A stretch of DNA of 64,000 bases, taken from the NCBI RefSeq assembly GCF_900113305.1, contig NZ_FOOW01000005.1, positions 62,001-126,000 of the forward strand, given 5' to 3'. How positions within the stretch are numbered: the first letter of the stretch is position 1; every line of letters begins with the position of its first letter. The DNA comes from Prevotella sp. KH2C16. GTDB taxonomy: Bacteria; Bacteroidota; Bacteroidia; Bacteroidales; Bacteroidaceae. Below are positions 1 to 7,771 of this stretch, one piece after another. The notes under the pieces were generated by a model. That model saw only the letters and a list, made by a program, of their open reading frames with translations, was not told the DNA's origin and made no database searches. Both the position numbers and the translations under genes were made by a program.

Positions 1-735
1 GCGGATCTTGAGGCTCGTATGAATATGGCCCAGAAAATCACCTCTATGACCCTGGCACTTCGCCGTAAGGTGAACATCAAGGTGCGCCAGCCATTACAGC
101 AGATTATGGTTCCTACTATCGACGATGAACAGAAAAAACATATAGAGGCCGTAAAGGATCTCATTATGAATGAGGTGAATGTGAAGTCCTTGGACTTCGT
201 GGAAGATAGTGATTTCCTTGTAAAGAAGGTGAAATGCAACTTCCGTGTAATGGGCAAGAAGTTCGGCAAGTTAATGAAGGGCGTGGCAGCCCAAATGGAT
301 GGTCTTTCCCAAGAAGAGATAGGCTCTCTTGAAGCTACAGGAAAATATACTTTTATGCTTGAAGGTCAAGAAATTACCGTCGACATAGAGGATGTGGAAA
401 TAATTAGTGAAGATATTCCCGGATGGCTTGTTTCCAATGAAGGAAATCTTACCGTAGCATTAGAGGTGGAACTTACAGACGACCTTCGCAAAGAAGGTAT
501 GGCTCGTGAGCTGATTAACCGTATCCAGAACATCCGCAAAGAAAGTGGTCTTGAAATTACCGATCGCATTAATATCGTTGTGGCGCCGAATGCCGAAACC
601 AATGCCGCAATAGAGGATTACGGGGAGTATATCAAGACTCAAGTTCTTGCAGATGACATTACCGTTGGGGAAAACAATGGTGTGGAAACGGATTTTGACG
701 AGTTTAAGCTTAATATTCAGGTGGAGAAGAACTAA
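1..735 (+). CDS. ileS: Isoleucyl-tRNA synthetase, C-terminal part (5' end outside window)
   Basis: The frame is open from the first base of the window and ends with TAA at 733-735, so only the last 244 codons are present. The piece matches the end of the large IleRS type: a helical anticodon-binding stretch (RRKVNIKVRQPLQQIMVP) followed by the DUF5915-like C-terminal domain, with the typical ending LRKEGMARELINRIQNIRK. The enzyme charges tRNA-Ile in the cytoplasm. The catalytic HIGH and KMSKS motifs would lie upstream and cannot be checked. The order ileS, dksA-like, lspA is common in Bacteroidales and supports the call. Confidence 0.9.
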   Translation, partial: ADLEARMNMAQKITSMTLALRRKVNIKVRQPLQQIMVPTIDDEQKKHIEAVKDLIMNEVNVKSLDFVEDSDFLVKKVKCNFRVMGKKFGKLMKGVAAQMDGLSQEEIGSLEATGKYTFMLEGQEITVDIEDVEIISEDIPGWLVSNEGNLTVALEVELTDDLRKEGMARELINRIQNIRKESGLEITDRINIVVAPNAETNAAIEDYGEYIKTQVLADDITVGENNGVETDFDEFKLNIQVEKN

Positions 736-776
736 TCTTCTCTGCCTCTTCAATAATTGATTTCAATCCTAAGCTA

Positions 777-1157
777 ATGGAAACAAAAAAACGCTATAGT
801 GACGGGGAGCTTGAAGAGTTCCGCACTATAATTAACCAGAAACTGGAGATTGCGCGTGAAAGTTATGACAAGATGATGCGCCAGTTAATGAACCAGGACA
901 CCAATGATGTGGATGACACCTCTCCGACCTATAAGGCTTTGGAAGAAGGGAGTCTTACGCAGACGAAAGAGGAACTGACGACGATGGCTTATCGCCAACA
1001 GAAATTCATCCAGGGATTGGAGGCTGCCTTGGTGCGTATTGAAAACAAAACATATGGGGTGGATCGCCTTACGGGAGAATTGATTCCCAAAGAGCGTCTT
1101 CGTGCAGTACCTCATGCCACATTGAGTGTTGCGTCTAAAAATGCTCGCAAGCATTGA
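777..1157 (+). CDS. DksA/TraR-family protein lacking zinc-finger cysteines
   Basis: This 126-residue protein has an N-terminal helical hairpin (residues about 5-85) and the conserved C-terminal segment GELIPKERLRAVPHATLS of the DksA/TraR family. DksA-type proteins bind in the secondary channel of RNA polymerase and help ppGpp control transcription. The usual Cys4 zinc finger is absent: the protein has no cysteine at all, and the position where relatives read GVCR or GICR reads GVDR. It lies 41 bp after ileS and two bases before lspA, so it is probably in that transcription unit. Family membership is clear. Whether it binds polymerase as DksA does is inference. Confidence 0.85.
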   Translation: METKKRYSDGELEEFRTIINQKLEIARESYDKMMRQLMNQDTNDVDDTSPTYKALEEGSLTQTKEELTTMAYRQQKFIQGLEAALVRIENKTYGVDRLTGELIPKERLRAVPHATLSVASKNARKH

Positions 1158-1159
1158 GA

Positions 1160-1840
1160 ATGAATCACGATAAAAAGAAAGTTAGTAACGGTTGGCTGTC
1201 TGTCATCCTTATAGTCGTTGCCCTTATCATCGACCAAGTAATTAAGATTCTCGTGAAATCCAATATGTATTTGGGAGAGTCCATCCAGATAACAGATTGG
1301 TTTTTCATCGATTTCATCGAGAATAAGGGGATGGCATTTGGTATGACATTCTTCAACAAGCTCTTTTTGAGTTTGATGCGTATTGTCGTCTCATGCTGGA
1401 TAGGGTGGTATATATGGAAACAGGTGAGGTCTGGAGCCCGTACTTGTTATATCCTATTTCTTTCTCTGATATTGGCCGGAGCGGCAGGAAATATTCTTGA
1501 CAGTACCTTCTATGGCCTGATATTCAGTGAATCCACGCCTTATTCCGTTGCGACATTCGTTCCTTTCGGTACCGGGTATGCGGATTTCCTGACAGGCAGG
1601 GTGGTAGACATGTTCTATTTCCCGCTTATCACAGAGACTTGGCCTTCTTGGATGCCTTTTGTCGGCGGAGAAGACTTTGTATTCTTTTCGCCAGTTTTCA
1701 ACTTTGCCGATGCCTGTGTATCCGTTGGGGTAGTCTTGCTGTTTCTTTTCTGTCGAAAAGACTTGGAGGGGTTGTTCGCCTCTAAAGAAGCTAACACGGA
1801 CAAGGATATGATAAATAAGGCTGAATCTGATGAAAAATAA
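1160..1840 (+). CDS. lspA: Lipoprotein signal peptidase (signal peptidase II)
   Basis: This inner-membrane aspartyl peptidase cuts the signal peptide from diacylglyceryl-prolipoproteins. The 226-residue protein has four hydrophobic segments and the family motifs in order: DQVIK near residue 25, ENKGMAFGM, the first catalytic Asp in AGNILDS, GRVVDMFYFP, and the second catalytic Asp in FNFADACV. It carries a longer periplasmic insert than E. coli LspA, as is usual in Bacteroidetes. A TTG six bases upstream (1154) is in frame, but the ATG at 1160, just after the preceding stop, is preferred. Its last 11 bases overlap the next gene, which encodes a lipoprotein. Confidence 0.95.
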   Translation: MNHDKKKVSNGWLSVILIVVALIIDQVIKILVKSNMYLGESIQITDWFFIDFIENKGMAFGMTFFNKLFLSLMRIVVSCWIGWYIWKQVRSGARTCYILFLSLILAGAAGNILDSTFYGLIFSESTPYSVATFVPFGTGYADFLTGRVVDMFYFPLITETWPSWMPFVGGEDFVFFSPVFNFADACVSVGVVLLFLFCRKDLEGLFASKEANTDKDMINKAESDEK

Positions 1841-2807
1841 TCCGATGAAATGGCCTCTTTTTGCAGTTTTATTGCTAGCCTTTTCTGGCTGTAAACCGTC
1901 TTTGCCGGATGGAATCCTCTCAAAGGGAGATATGGAGGATATCCTTTATGATTATCATCTGGCTCAGACAATGGCAGAACGGAATGAATCTCGCCCTATT
2001 GACGAACGGACTTATGAAGACGCTGTCTTTCGCAAGTATGAAGTGACTCAAGAGCAGTTTGACGCCTCTTTAGCCTATTATATGCGCCATACGGGAGAAC
2101 TGCATGAAATTTATGAGAATATTGCAGAACGCTATAAGAAAGAGGCCGAGGCATTAGGTGTCAGTGAATCTGACCTAAATAAGTACAGCGCGCTTTCTGC
2201 TACTGGGGATACGGCGAATATTTGGTCAGGGGACAAATCATTCCTGTTGATGCCGAAAGTTCCATTTAACCATAAATCGTTCTCCTTCCAAACGGATTCC
2301 AGCTTCCACAAGGGAGACAAACTAATGCTGAACTTTGATGTAAACTATATCTATCAAGATGGAATGAGAAATGCTGCAGTGGTCATGGCTATGCGATTTG
2401 CCAACGATAGTGTTGCCACTACGAATATCCAAATCACGAATAGCAATCATTTTCGCTTGACATTGGCAGATGACGCTCGTCTCGGCATTAAAGAAGTAAG
2501 GGGATATTTCATTCTCAATCAGTCTCAGGGAGGCGATGTCTCATCCACGACACTGCAGTTAATGTTCATAGATAACATCCAGCTTATCCGTATGCATGAA
2601 AACCGAAAGGTAGAAGAGGAGAGGAGCAAGCAAGATTCCGCCAAGGCCGTCGGCGACTTCCGCTCTTCTGGCGGGCGTATTCCGCCTTCCACGAATGCTC
2701 CCCTCCCCCCGCCACGACTTGAGGGAGTGCCCAATCATTCGCAAAGAGTGAAGGAGGCGGAGATGATTCCTGAAAATCTTCCGAAAAACAAATCCGTCGT
2801 ACGATAA
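1830..2807 (+). CDS. DUF4296 domain lipoprotein
   Basis: This 325-residue protein begins with a lipoprotein signal peptide ending in LAFSGC, so the mature protein should be acylated at Cys near residue 21. Residues about 25-110 match the DUF4296 pattern (GDMEDILYDYHLAQTMAE, then YEDAVFRKYEVTQEQFDASLAYY), a domain seen in Bacteroidetes lipoproteins. The C-terminal 80 residues are proline-rich and poorly ordered, with no recognisable domain. It overlaps lspA, which would process it, and this gene order recurs in Bacteroidales. The molecular function is unknown. Confidence 0.85.
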   Translation: MKNNPMKWPLFAVLLLAFSGCKPSLPDGILSKGDMEDILYDYHLAQTMAERNESRPIDERTYEDAVFRKYEVTQEQFDASLAYYMRHTGELHEIYENIAERYKKEAEALGVSESDLNKYSALSATGDTANIWSGDKSFLLMPKVPFNHKSFSFQTDSSFHKGDKLMLNFDVNYIYQDGMRNAAVVMAMRFANDSVATTNIQITNSNHFRLTLADDARLGIKEVRGYFILNQSQGGDVSSTTLQLMFIDNIQLIRMHENRKVEEERSKQDSAKAVGDFRSSGGRIPPSTNAPLPPPRLEGVPNHSQRVKEAEMIPENLPKNKSVVR

Positions 2808-2833
2808 TGAAATAATAACTAACCACTTTAAAT

Positions 2834-4474
2834 ATGAGAAAGCAAATCCTATTATCGTTTCTATTGACTGTTTCAACCGCAGGGCTGGCCTGTACTAATT
2901 TCATTGTAGGCAAGAAAGCAAGTACCGACGGCTCCGTTATCTGTACCTACAATGCAGATGATTACGGCATGTTCCAGAATCTGTGCCATTTTGCAGCCGC
3001 AACTCATCAGAAAGGTACAATGCGCCAAGTATATGACTGGGATACAGGGGAATATCATGGAGAAATCCCGGAGGCACCTGTAACCTACAATGTGATTGGT
3101 AATATTAATGAATACCAGGTTACCATCGGCGAAACGACATATGGTGGGCGCGAGGAAATGATTGATCCTACCGGCCTTCTCGATTACGGAAGCCTTATCT
3201 ATATCACATTGCAGCGCTCAAGGTCAGCCCGTGAGGCCATCTCCGTTATGACTAACCTTGCCGAGACCTACGGCTATAACAGTAGTGGGGAAACATTTAC
3301 CATCTGTGATGCCAATGAAGCATGGATTATGGAGATGATGGGCAAAGGGTCCGGGTCGAAGGGAGTCGTATGGGTCGCCATGAGGGTGCCCGACGATGCA
3401 ATCTGTGCACATGCCAACCAGAGCCGTATTGGGAAGTTTGACATGAAAGACAAGAAGAATGTTCTTTATTCAAAGGATGTTGTAAAGTATGCTCGCTCTA
3501 AGGGTTGGTATTCCGGCAAAGACTCCGACTTTTCCTGGAAGTGGGTGTATGCTGCGCCCGACTTTGGCGGGCGACGGTTTTGCGATGCCAGGGTATGGGC
3601 TTTCTTCCATCATTTTGACAAAGGATTTGACCGTTATCTCCCATGGGCCTTGGGCAAAGATCCGAAGGCCGAGGACATGCCCTTGTGGATAATTCCTGAT
3701 CACAAGGTGAGTGTACAGGAAGTAGAAGCCTGCATGCGCGATCACTATGAGGGAACGGCCCTTGCTACTGACACGCTTGATATGGGTGGAGGCATCTGGC
3801 AAATGCCTTATCGGCCGACTCCGCTTTCTTTCAAGGTAAACGGACAGAAATATTTCAATGAGCGGCCAACGAGCACCCAACAGACTGGATTCAGCTATGT
3901 TTCCCAGATGCGTAGCTGGCTGCCTCGTGAGATTGGAGGCGTGATGTGGTGGGGAAACGACGACGGCAACATGGTCGCCTATACTCCTGTTTATTGTGGG
4001 AATACGGTTCAGCCGGAATGTTACAACACGCCGGGAGCCGATGCCGTTACCTTCTCTGACAAGAATGCGTTCTGGGTATGCAACTGGGTGAGCAACATGG
4101 TTTATCCCCGCTATTCGCAGATGTTCCCAAGTCTTCAGGAAGTAAGAGACTCTTTGGAGAAAACCTACTTTGAGTTACAGCCGGCGGTAGAGGCAAAGGC
4201 CAAAGCTCTCTATGCGTCAGACAAGGCTGCGGCACTGAAATATCTGAATGAGTATAGCAATGAAAAGGCGCAGCAGATGTTGGCTCGATGGAAGCAACTG
4301 GCTGTATATCTCATCGTGAAATATAATGATATGGCCGTAAAGCCGACGGAGAACGGCAAGTTTCTCCGGACAAAGACTGGACTTGGAGCCAAGGTTATCC
4401 GCGAAGGTTTTCCTGAAGAATATGCCCGCAGACTGGTAAAGGAAACAAGAGACAAGTTCAGACAACCTGAATAA
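2834..4474 (+). CDS. C69-family dipeptidase, exported
   Basis: This is an N-terminal nucleophile dipeptidase of the C69 (PepD/U34) family. The 546-residue precursor has a signal peptide ending at Ala19. Cleavage exposes Cys20 in ACTNFIVGKKAS, the expected catalytic N-terminal cysteine. Further family marks are DGSVICTYNAD, NINEYQVTIGETTYGGREE and a long C-terminal region containing VMWWGNDDGNMVAYTPVYCG. Length agrees with other Bacteroidales members. It should hydrolyse dipeptides in the periplasm or outside the cell, supplying amino acids to an asaccharolytic or mixed metabolism. The sequence before Cys20 does not fit a lipobox well, so lipidation is unlikely. It lies 26 bp after the DUF4296 gene. 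Confidence 0.92.
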   Translation: MRKQILLSFLLTVSTAGLACTNFIVGKKASTDGSVICTYNADDYGMFQNLCHFAAATHQKGTMRQVYDWDTGEYHGEIPEAPVTYNVIGNINEYQVTIGETTYGGREEMIDPTGLLDYGSLIYITLQRSRSAREAISVMTNLAETYGYNSSGETFTICDANEAWIMEMMGKGSGSKGVVWVAMRVPDDAICAHANQSRIGKFDMKDKKNVLYSKDVVKYARSKGWYSGKDSDFSWKWVYAAPDFGGRRFCDARVWAFFHHFDKGFDRYLPWALGKDPKAEDMPLWIIPDHKVSVQEVEACMRDHYEGTALATDTLDMGGGIWQMPYRPTPLSFKVNGQKYFNERPTSTQQTGFSYVSQMRSWLPREIGGVMWWGNDDGNMVAYTPVYCGNTVQPECYNTPGADAVTFSDKNAFWVCNWVSNMVYPRYSQMFPSLQEVRDSLEKTYFELQPAVEAKAKALYASDKAAALKYLNEYSNEKAQQMLARWKQLAVYLIVKYNDMAVKPTENGKFLRTKTGLGAKVIREGFPEEYARRLVKETRDKFRQPE

Positions 4475-4491
4475 TTGTGCTTGATATCATG

Positions 4492-4530
4492 GAGAGTGCT
4501 GGCCAAAGTGTGGGCGGCACTCTCTTTTTT
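4492..4530 (+). terminator. Terminator of the dipeptidase transcript
   Basis: GAGAGTGC at 4492-4499 pairs with GCACTCTC at 4517-4524, followed at once by six T residues. It lies 17 bp after the dipeptidase stop codon. Confidence 0.85.
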
Positions 4531-4577
4531 GTGCCATGATAACTTGCCAATCTAATTCCTGTTAATGGCTTTCTGAA

Positions 4578-4643
4578 GGATTACAAGCCGTGTGTAACAA
4601 GATTACAAGCTGTGTGTAATCGGATTACACGCGGCTTGTAAGA
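4578..4643. repeat. Three-unit 22-bp tandem array, GATTACA-type
   Basis: Three units start at 4578, 4600 and 4622, each exactly 22 bp. The cores are TTACAAGCCGTGTGTAA, TTACAAGCTGTGTGTAA and TTACACGCGGCTTGTAA. Each has TTACA/TGTAA ends, and the third core is the reverse complement of the first with one mismatch. The array sits in a convergent gap between two terminators, so it is unlikely to be needed for termination. It shares the pitch, but not the sequence, of the arrays at 12779, 19830 and 45145. Confidence 0.8.
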
Positions 4644-4664
4644 ATGCTTGCGACTATATCCAAG

Positions 4665-4703
4665 TCTGGGCAAGACAGTTATTAGAAACCATTCTTGCCC
4701 AGA
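4665..4703 (-). terminator. Terminator hairpin of the malic enzyme gene
   Basis: An 11-bp perfect stem, TCTGGGCAAGA (4665-4675) with TCTTGCCCAGA (4693-4703), lies 28 bp beyond the stop codon of the minus-strand gene. The T-rich tail is weak. Confidence 0.6.
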
Positions 4704-4731
4704 ACAAAGATTTTAAAAGCACTTTCCGTTT

Positions 4732-7020
4732 CTATCGCTTATTCTTGATTTTCTCCACATAGGCATCAATGACCGCAATGGCAGTAATGTTCACAACCTC
4801 GCGGACAGAACATTCAAAGTCAGTGAAGTGTATCGGCTTATTCAATCCCATCTGAATGGGACCGATGATTTCGGCATCCGGATCAAGAGCCTGTAGCAGC
4901 TTGTAGCTTCCGTTTGCACTACTCATGTTAGGGAAAATCAGCGTGTTTACATCCTTGCCCTTTAAGCGGGTAAACGGATATTTCGCATCGCGGAGCTTCT
5001 TGTCAAGTGCGAAATTCACCTGCATTTCCCCGTCAATGGCCAGGTCGGGGAAGTCTTCTTGAAGTCTGCTTACTGCATCGTGGACACGCTGGGGGCTTCC
5101 TGTGGAGTCTGTTCCAAAGTTGGAATAGCTGATCATGGCAATGACAGGCTCTTCGTTAAAGAAGCGTACAGAGTTGGCGCAGAGCTTGCCCACATCGTAA
5201 AGGACATTCTCATCGGGATGCCGATTAATCAAAGTGTCGGCAATGAAGAAAGTTCCTTTCTTCGTGTTCAGGATATGCATGGTGCCGAAAGTATTAAATT
5301 CCGGGCGGACGCCCACCACCTCCTTGGCCACCTTGATAGTATTAGAGTATCTCGTATAGAGGCCTGTGATGAATGCGTCTGCGTCACCATGCTCCACCAT
5401 CGACATGCCAAAGTAGTTTCGCTCGTACATTTTATCATACGCCTCTTCGAATGTATATCCTTGCCGTGCACGCTTTTCTGCCAGGTGCTTGGCATAGGTA
5501 GCACGCCGCCCCTGTTCTTTGTCGGCACGCATATCAATGATATTGATATCTGAAAGATCCAGTTTCAGCCGATTGGCAAGGCGGGTCAGGCGGTCGGGAT
5601 TGCCCAGCAGAATGGGTTCGCAGATGCCTTCTTGTTTGGCTTGGACGGCAGCCTTCATCATGGTGGAGTGGCCGCCCTCGGCAAACACGACGCGTTGGGG
5701 ATGCATTGCGGCCGTAGCATGGAGCGTGCGTGTAAGTTTGGTTTCCTGCCCCAGCAGTTGGCGGAGGCTTTCCTTATAAGCTTTCCAGTCCTTAATGGGG
5801 GTGCGGGCAACGCCGCTGTCCATCGCGGCCTTTGCCACGGCAGCACTTACCTCCGTAATCAAACGGGGATCTACAGGTTTGGGAATAAAGTATTGCGGAC
5901 CGAAAGTCAGGTCGTTGACATGATAGACATCGTTAACAATATCGGGGACAGCCTGCTTTGCCAGGTCGGCGATGGCATGCACGGCTGCCATTTTCATTTC
6001 CTCATTAATGGCCTTGGCATGTACATCTAACGCGCCGCGGAAGATATAGGGAAACCCTATGACATTATTTATCTGGTTGGGGTAATCCGAACGCCCTGTC
6101 GACATCAGTACATCGGGGCGGCTGGCCATAGCGTCTTCGTAACTGATCTCGGGAACGGGATTGGCAAGCGCAAAGACAATGGGGTTGTCGGCCATAGAGC
6201 GAATCATGTCTTGAGTCAGAATATTGCCTTTAGACAGTCCGACAAAGACATCCGCACCTTTGACGGCTTCCTCCAGGGTATGCACATCCCGGCGGTCGGT
6301 CGCAAAGAGTTTCTTCTGCTCATTGAGGTTCTGCCTGTCGGAAGTAATGACTCCCTTGGAGTCGAGCATGATGATATTCTCCTTCTTCAGGCCAAGGGCA
6401 CAGTATAGTTTTGTACAACTGATGGCTGCTGCTCCCGCCCCATTGACGACGAGTTTGACTTTGGCTATGTCTTTACCTGCAACTTCCAGTGCATTCTTTA
6501 AACCTGCCGCACTGATAATTGCCGTGCCGTGCTGGTCGTCGTGCATAACGGGAATGTCAAGTGTCTGTTTGAGCCGGTTCTCAATATAGAAACACTCCGG
6601 AGCCTTGATATCTTCGAGGTTGATGCCTCCAAACGACGGGGCAATGCGTTCCACTGCCTCGCAAAACTTCTCGGGATCCTTTTCGTCCACTTCAATATCA
6701 AAGACATCTATGCCTCCGTAAATCTTGAAAAGCAAACCTTTGCCTTCCATTACCGGCTTGCCGCTTAGTGCACCGATGTCGCCTAAGCCAAGGACGGCTG
6801 TGCCGTTGGATATTACTGCCACAAGGTTTCCCTTGTCGGTATATTTGTAGGCATCATCGGGATTTTTCTGGATTTCCAGACATGGGAATGCCACTCCTGG
6901 CGAATAGGCTAAACTGAGATCCATTTGCGTATGGAATGGTTTGGTTGGCTTTACTTCAACCTTTCCTGGCCTGCCCATTTGATGATATTCTAAGGCAGCT
7001 TCTTTTGTAACTTTTACCAT
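4732..7020 (-). CDS. maeB: NADP-dependent malic enzyme with phosphotransacetylase-like domain
   Basis: This 762-residue enzyme decarboxylates malate to pyruvate with reduction of NAD(P)+. Residues 1-160 hold the malic N-domain, with the catalytic tyrosine in YSPGVA and the lysine in GKGLLFK. The NAD(P)-binding domain follows with VVNGAGAAAISC. Residues about 430-762 form a phosphate acetyltransferase-like domain (PTA_PTB fold), which in E. coli MaeB is not catalytic but regulates the enzyme, for example through acetyl-CoA. The full two-domain length is intact. It is divergent from a TetR-type regulator 130 bp away, so local control is possible but unproven. Confidence 0.95.
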   Translation of the reverse strand: MVKVTKEAALEYHQMGRPGKVEVKPTKPFHTQMDLSLAYSPGVAFPCLEIQKNPDDAYKYTDKGNLVAVISNGTAVLGLGDIGALSGKPVMEGKGLLFKIYGGIDVFDIEVDEKDPEKFCEAVERIAPSFGGINLEDIKAPECFYIENRLKQTLDIPVMHDDQHGTAIISAAGLKNALEVAGKDIAKVKLVVNGAGAAAISCTKLYCALGLKKENIIMLDSKGVITSDRQNLNEQKKLFATDRRDVHTLEEAVKGADVFVGLSKGNILTQDMIRSMADNPIVFALANPVPEISYEDAMASRPDVLMSTGRSDYPNQINNVIGFPYIFRGALDVHAKAINEEMKMAAVHAIADLAKQAVPDIVNDVYHVNDLTFGPQYFIPKPVDPRLITEVSAAVAKAAMDSGVARTPIKDWKAYKESLRQLLGQETKLTRTLHATAAMHPQRVVFAEGGHSTMMKAAVQAKQEGICEPILLGNPDRLTRLANRLKLDLSDINIIDMRADKEQGRRATYAKHLAEKRARQGYTFEEAYDKMYERNYFGMSMVEHGDADAFITGLYTRYSNTIKVAKEVVGVRPEFNTFGTMHILNTKKGTFFIADTLINRHPDENVLYDVGKLCANSVRFFNEEPVIAMISYSNFGTDSTGSPQRVHDAVSRLQEDFPDLAIDGEMQVNFALDKKLRDAKYPFTRLKGKDVNTLIFPNMSSANGSYKLLQALDPDAEIIGPIQMGLNKPIHFTDFECSVREVVNITAIAVIDAYVEKIKNKR

Positions 7021-7067
7021 AGATATTTATGTTTTATTTAATAGCTTGAGTATATACATTTGTTCTA

Positions 7068-7075
7068 CAAAGGTA
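7068..7075 (-). promoter_or_regulatory. -7 box for malic enzyme gene
   Basis: CAAAGGTA on the plus strand reads TACCTTTG on the minus strand, 47 bp before the malic enzyme start. No good -33 box was found. Confidence 0.5.
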
Positions 7076-7117
7076 AGAAAAAACTAAGAAATGCGTGCGA
7101 GTTTTTGATATTTTTTA

Positions 7118-7125
7118 TAACTTTG
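7118..7125 (+). promoter_or_regulatory. -7 box for TetR-type gene
   Basis: TAACTTTG lies 25 bp before the ATG at 7151. The -33 region has no clear TTTG at the right distance. Confidence 0.5.
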
Positions 7126-7150
7126 CAACAGAAAGAATAAAATAGTTGCT

Positions 7151-7771
7151 ATGGCTAAAGTTACAGCTTACCGCCAGGAGCTTAAGGGGCGGATATTAAA
7201 AGAGTCCATCAAGGAGTTTAAGAAGAATGGTATCAAACAAGTCAAAATGGATGATATTGCAAATAATCTTTCCATTTCAAAGCGCACCTTATATGAGATC
7301 TATCCAAACAAGGAGGAGCTTTTGTTGGAAGGACTGAGGGCAGAACACGAAGAGAGAAACTTGGAGTTTATGAGATTCATGGCCATGGGAAATCGTAGTG
7401 TTATTGATGTTTTCGTTCAGTTTTTCAAGATGGAAATGCGCAGTTTTGCCACGGTAAGTCCACTATATTTCTCGGATATACACAAGTTTCCGAATGCAGT
7501 TTCCTATCTTTCCGAGCTACATGAGGAGAGCCAATCCAAGAGTAAAGAGTTCCTGCAGAAAGGAGTAGAGGAGGGGTTCTTTAGGGAAGATGTCAATTTC
7601 GAAATTGTTTCTCGCATGGGGCAGGCGACTATGCAGCATGTAATGCAGATTCAATTATACAAGCAATACTCATTGCAGCATATATTCCGCAATGTGATTC
7701 TGCTCCTGATCAGGGGTATTTGTACTCAAAGGGGGGTAAAAGTTGTGGATGAGATGTTGGAGAAGTTATAG
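7151..7771 (+). CDS. TetR/AcrR-family transcriptional regulator
   Basis: This 206-residue protein has an N-terminal TetR helix-turn-helix (residues about 10-60). The signature is ILKESIKEFKKNGIKQVKMDDIANNLSISKRTLYEIYPNKEEL, which is described here by its start and end (residues about 15-57). The rest is a helical ligand-binding domain with no identifiable ligand. It is transcribed away from the malic enzyme gene and may act at their shared 130-bp region. Its last six bases overlap the end of the convergent relA gene, so there is no room for a terminator between them. Confidence 0.85.
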   Translation: MAKVTAYRQELKGRILKESIKEFKKNGIKQVKMDDIANNLSISKRTLYEIYPNKEELLLEGLRAEHEERNLEFMRFMAMGNRSVIDVFVQFFKMEMRSFATVSPLYFSDIHKFPNAVSYLSELHEESQSKSKEFLQKGVEEGFFREDVNFEIVSRMGQATMQHVMQIQLYKQYSLQHIFRNVILLLIRGICTQRGVKVVDEMLEKL

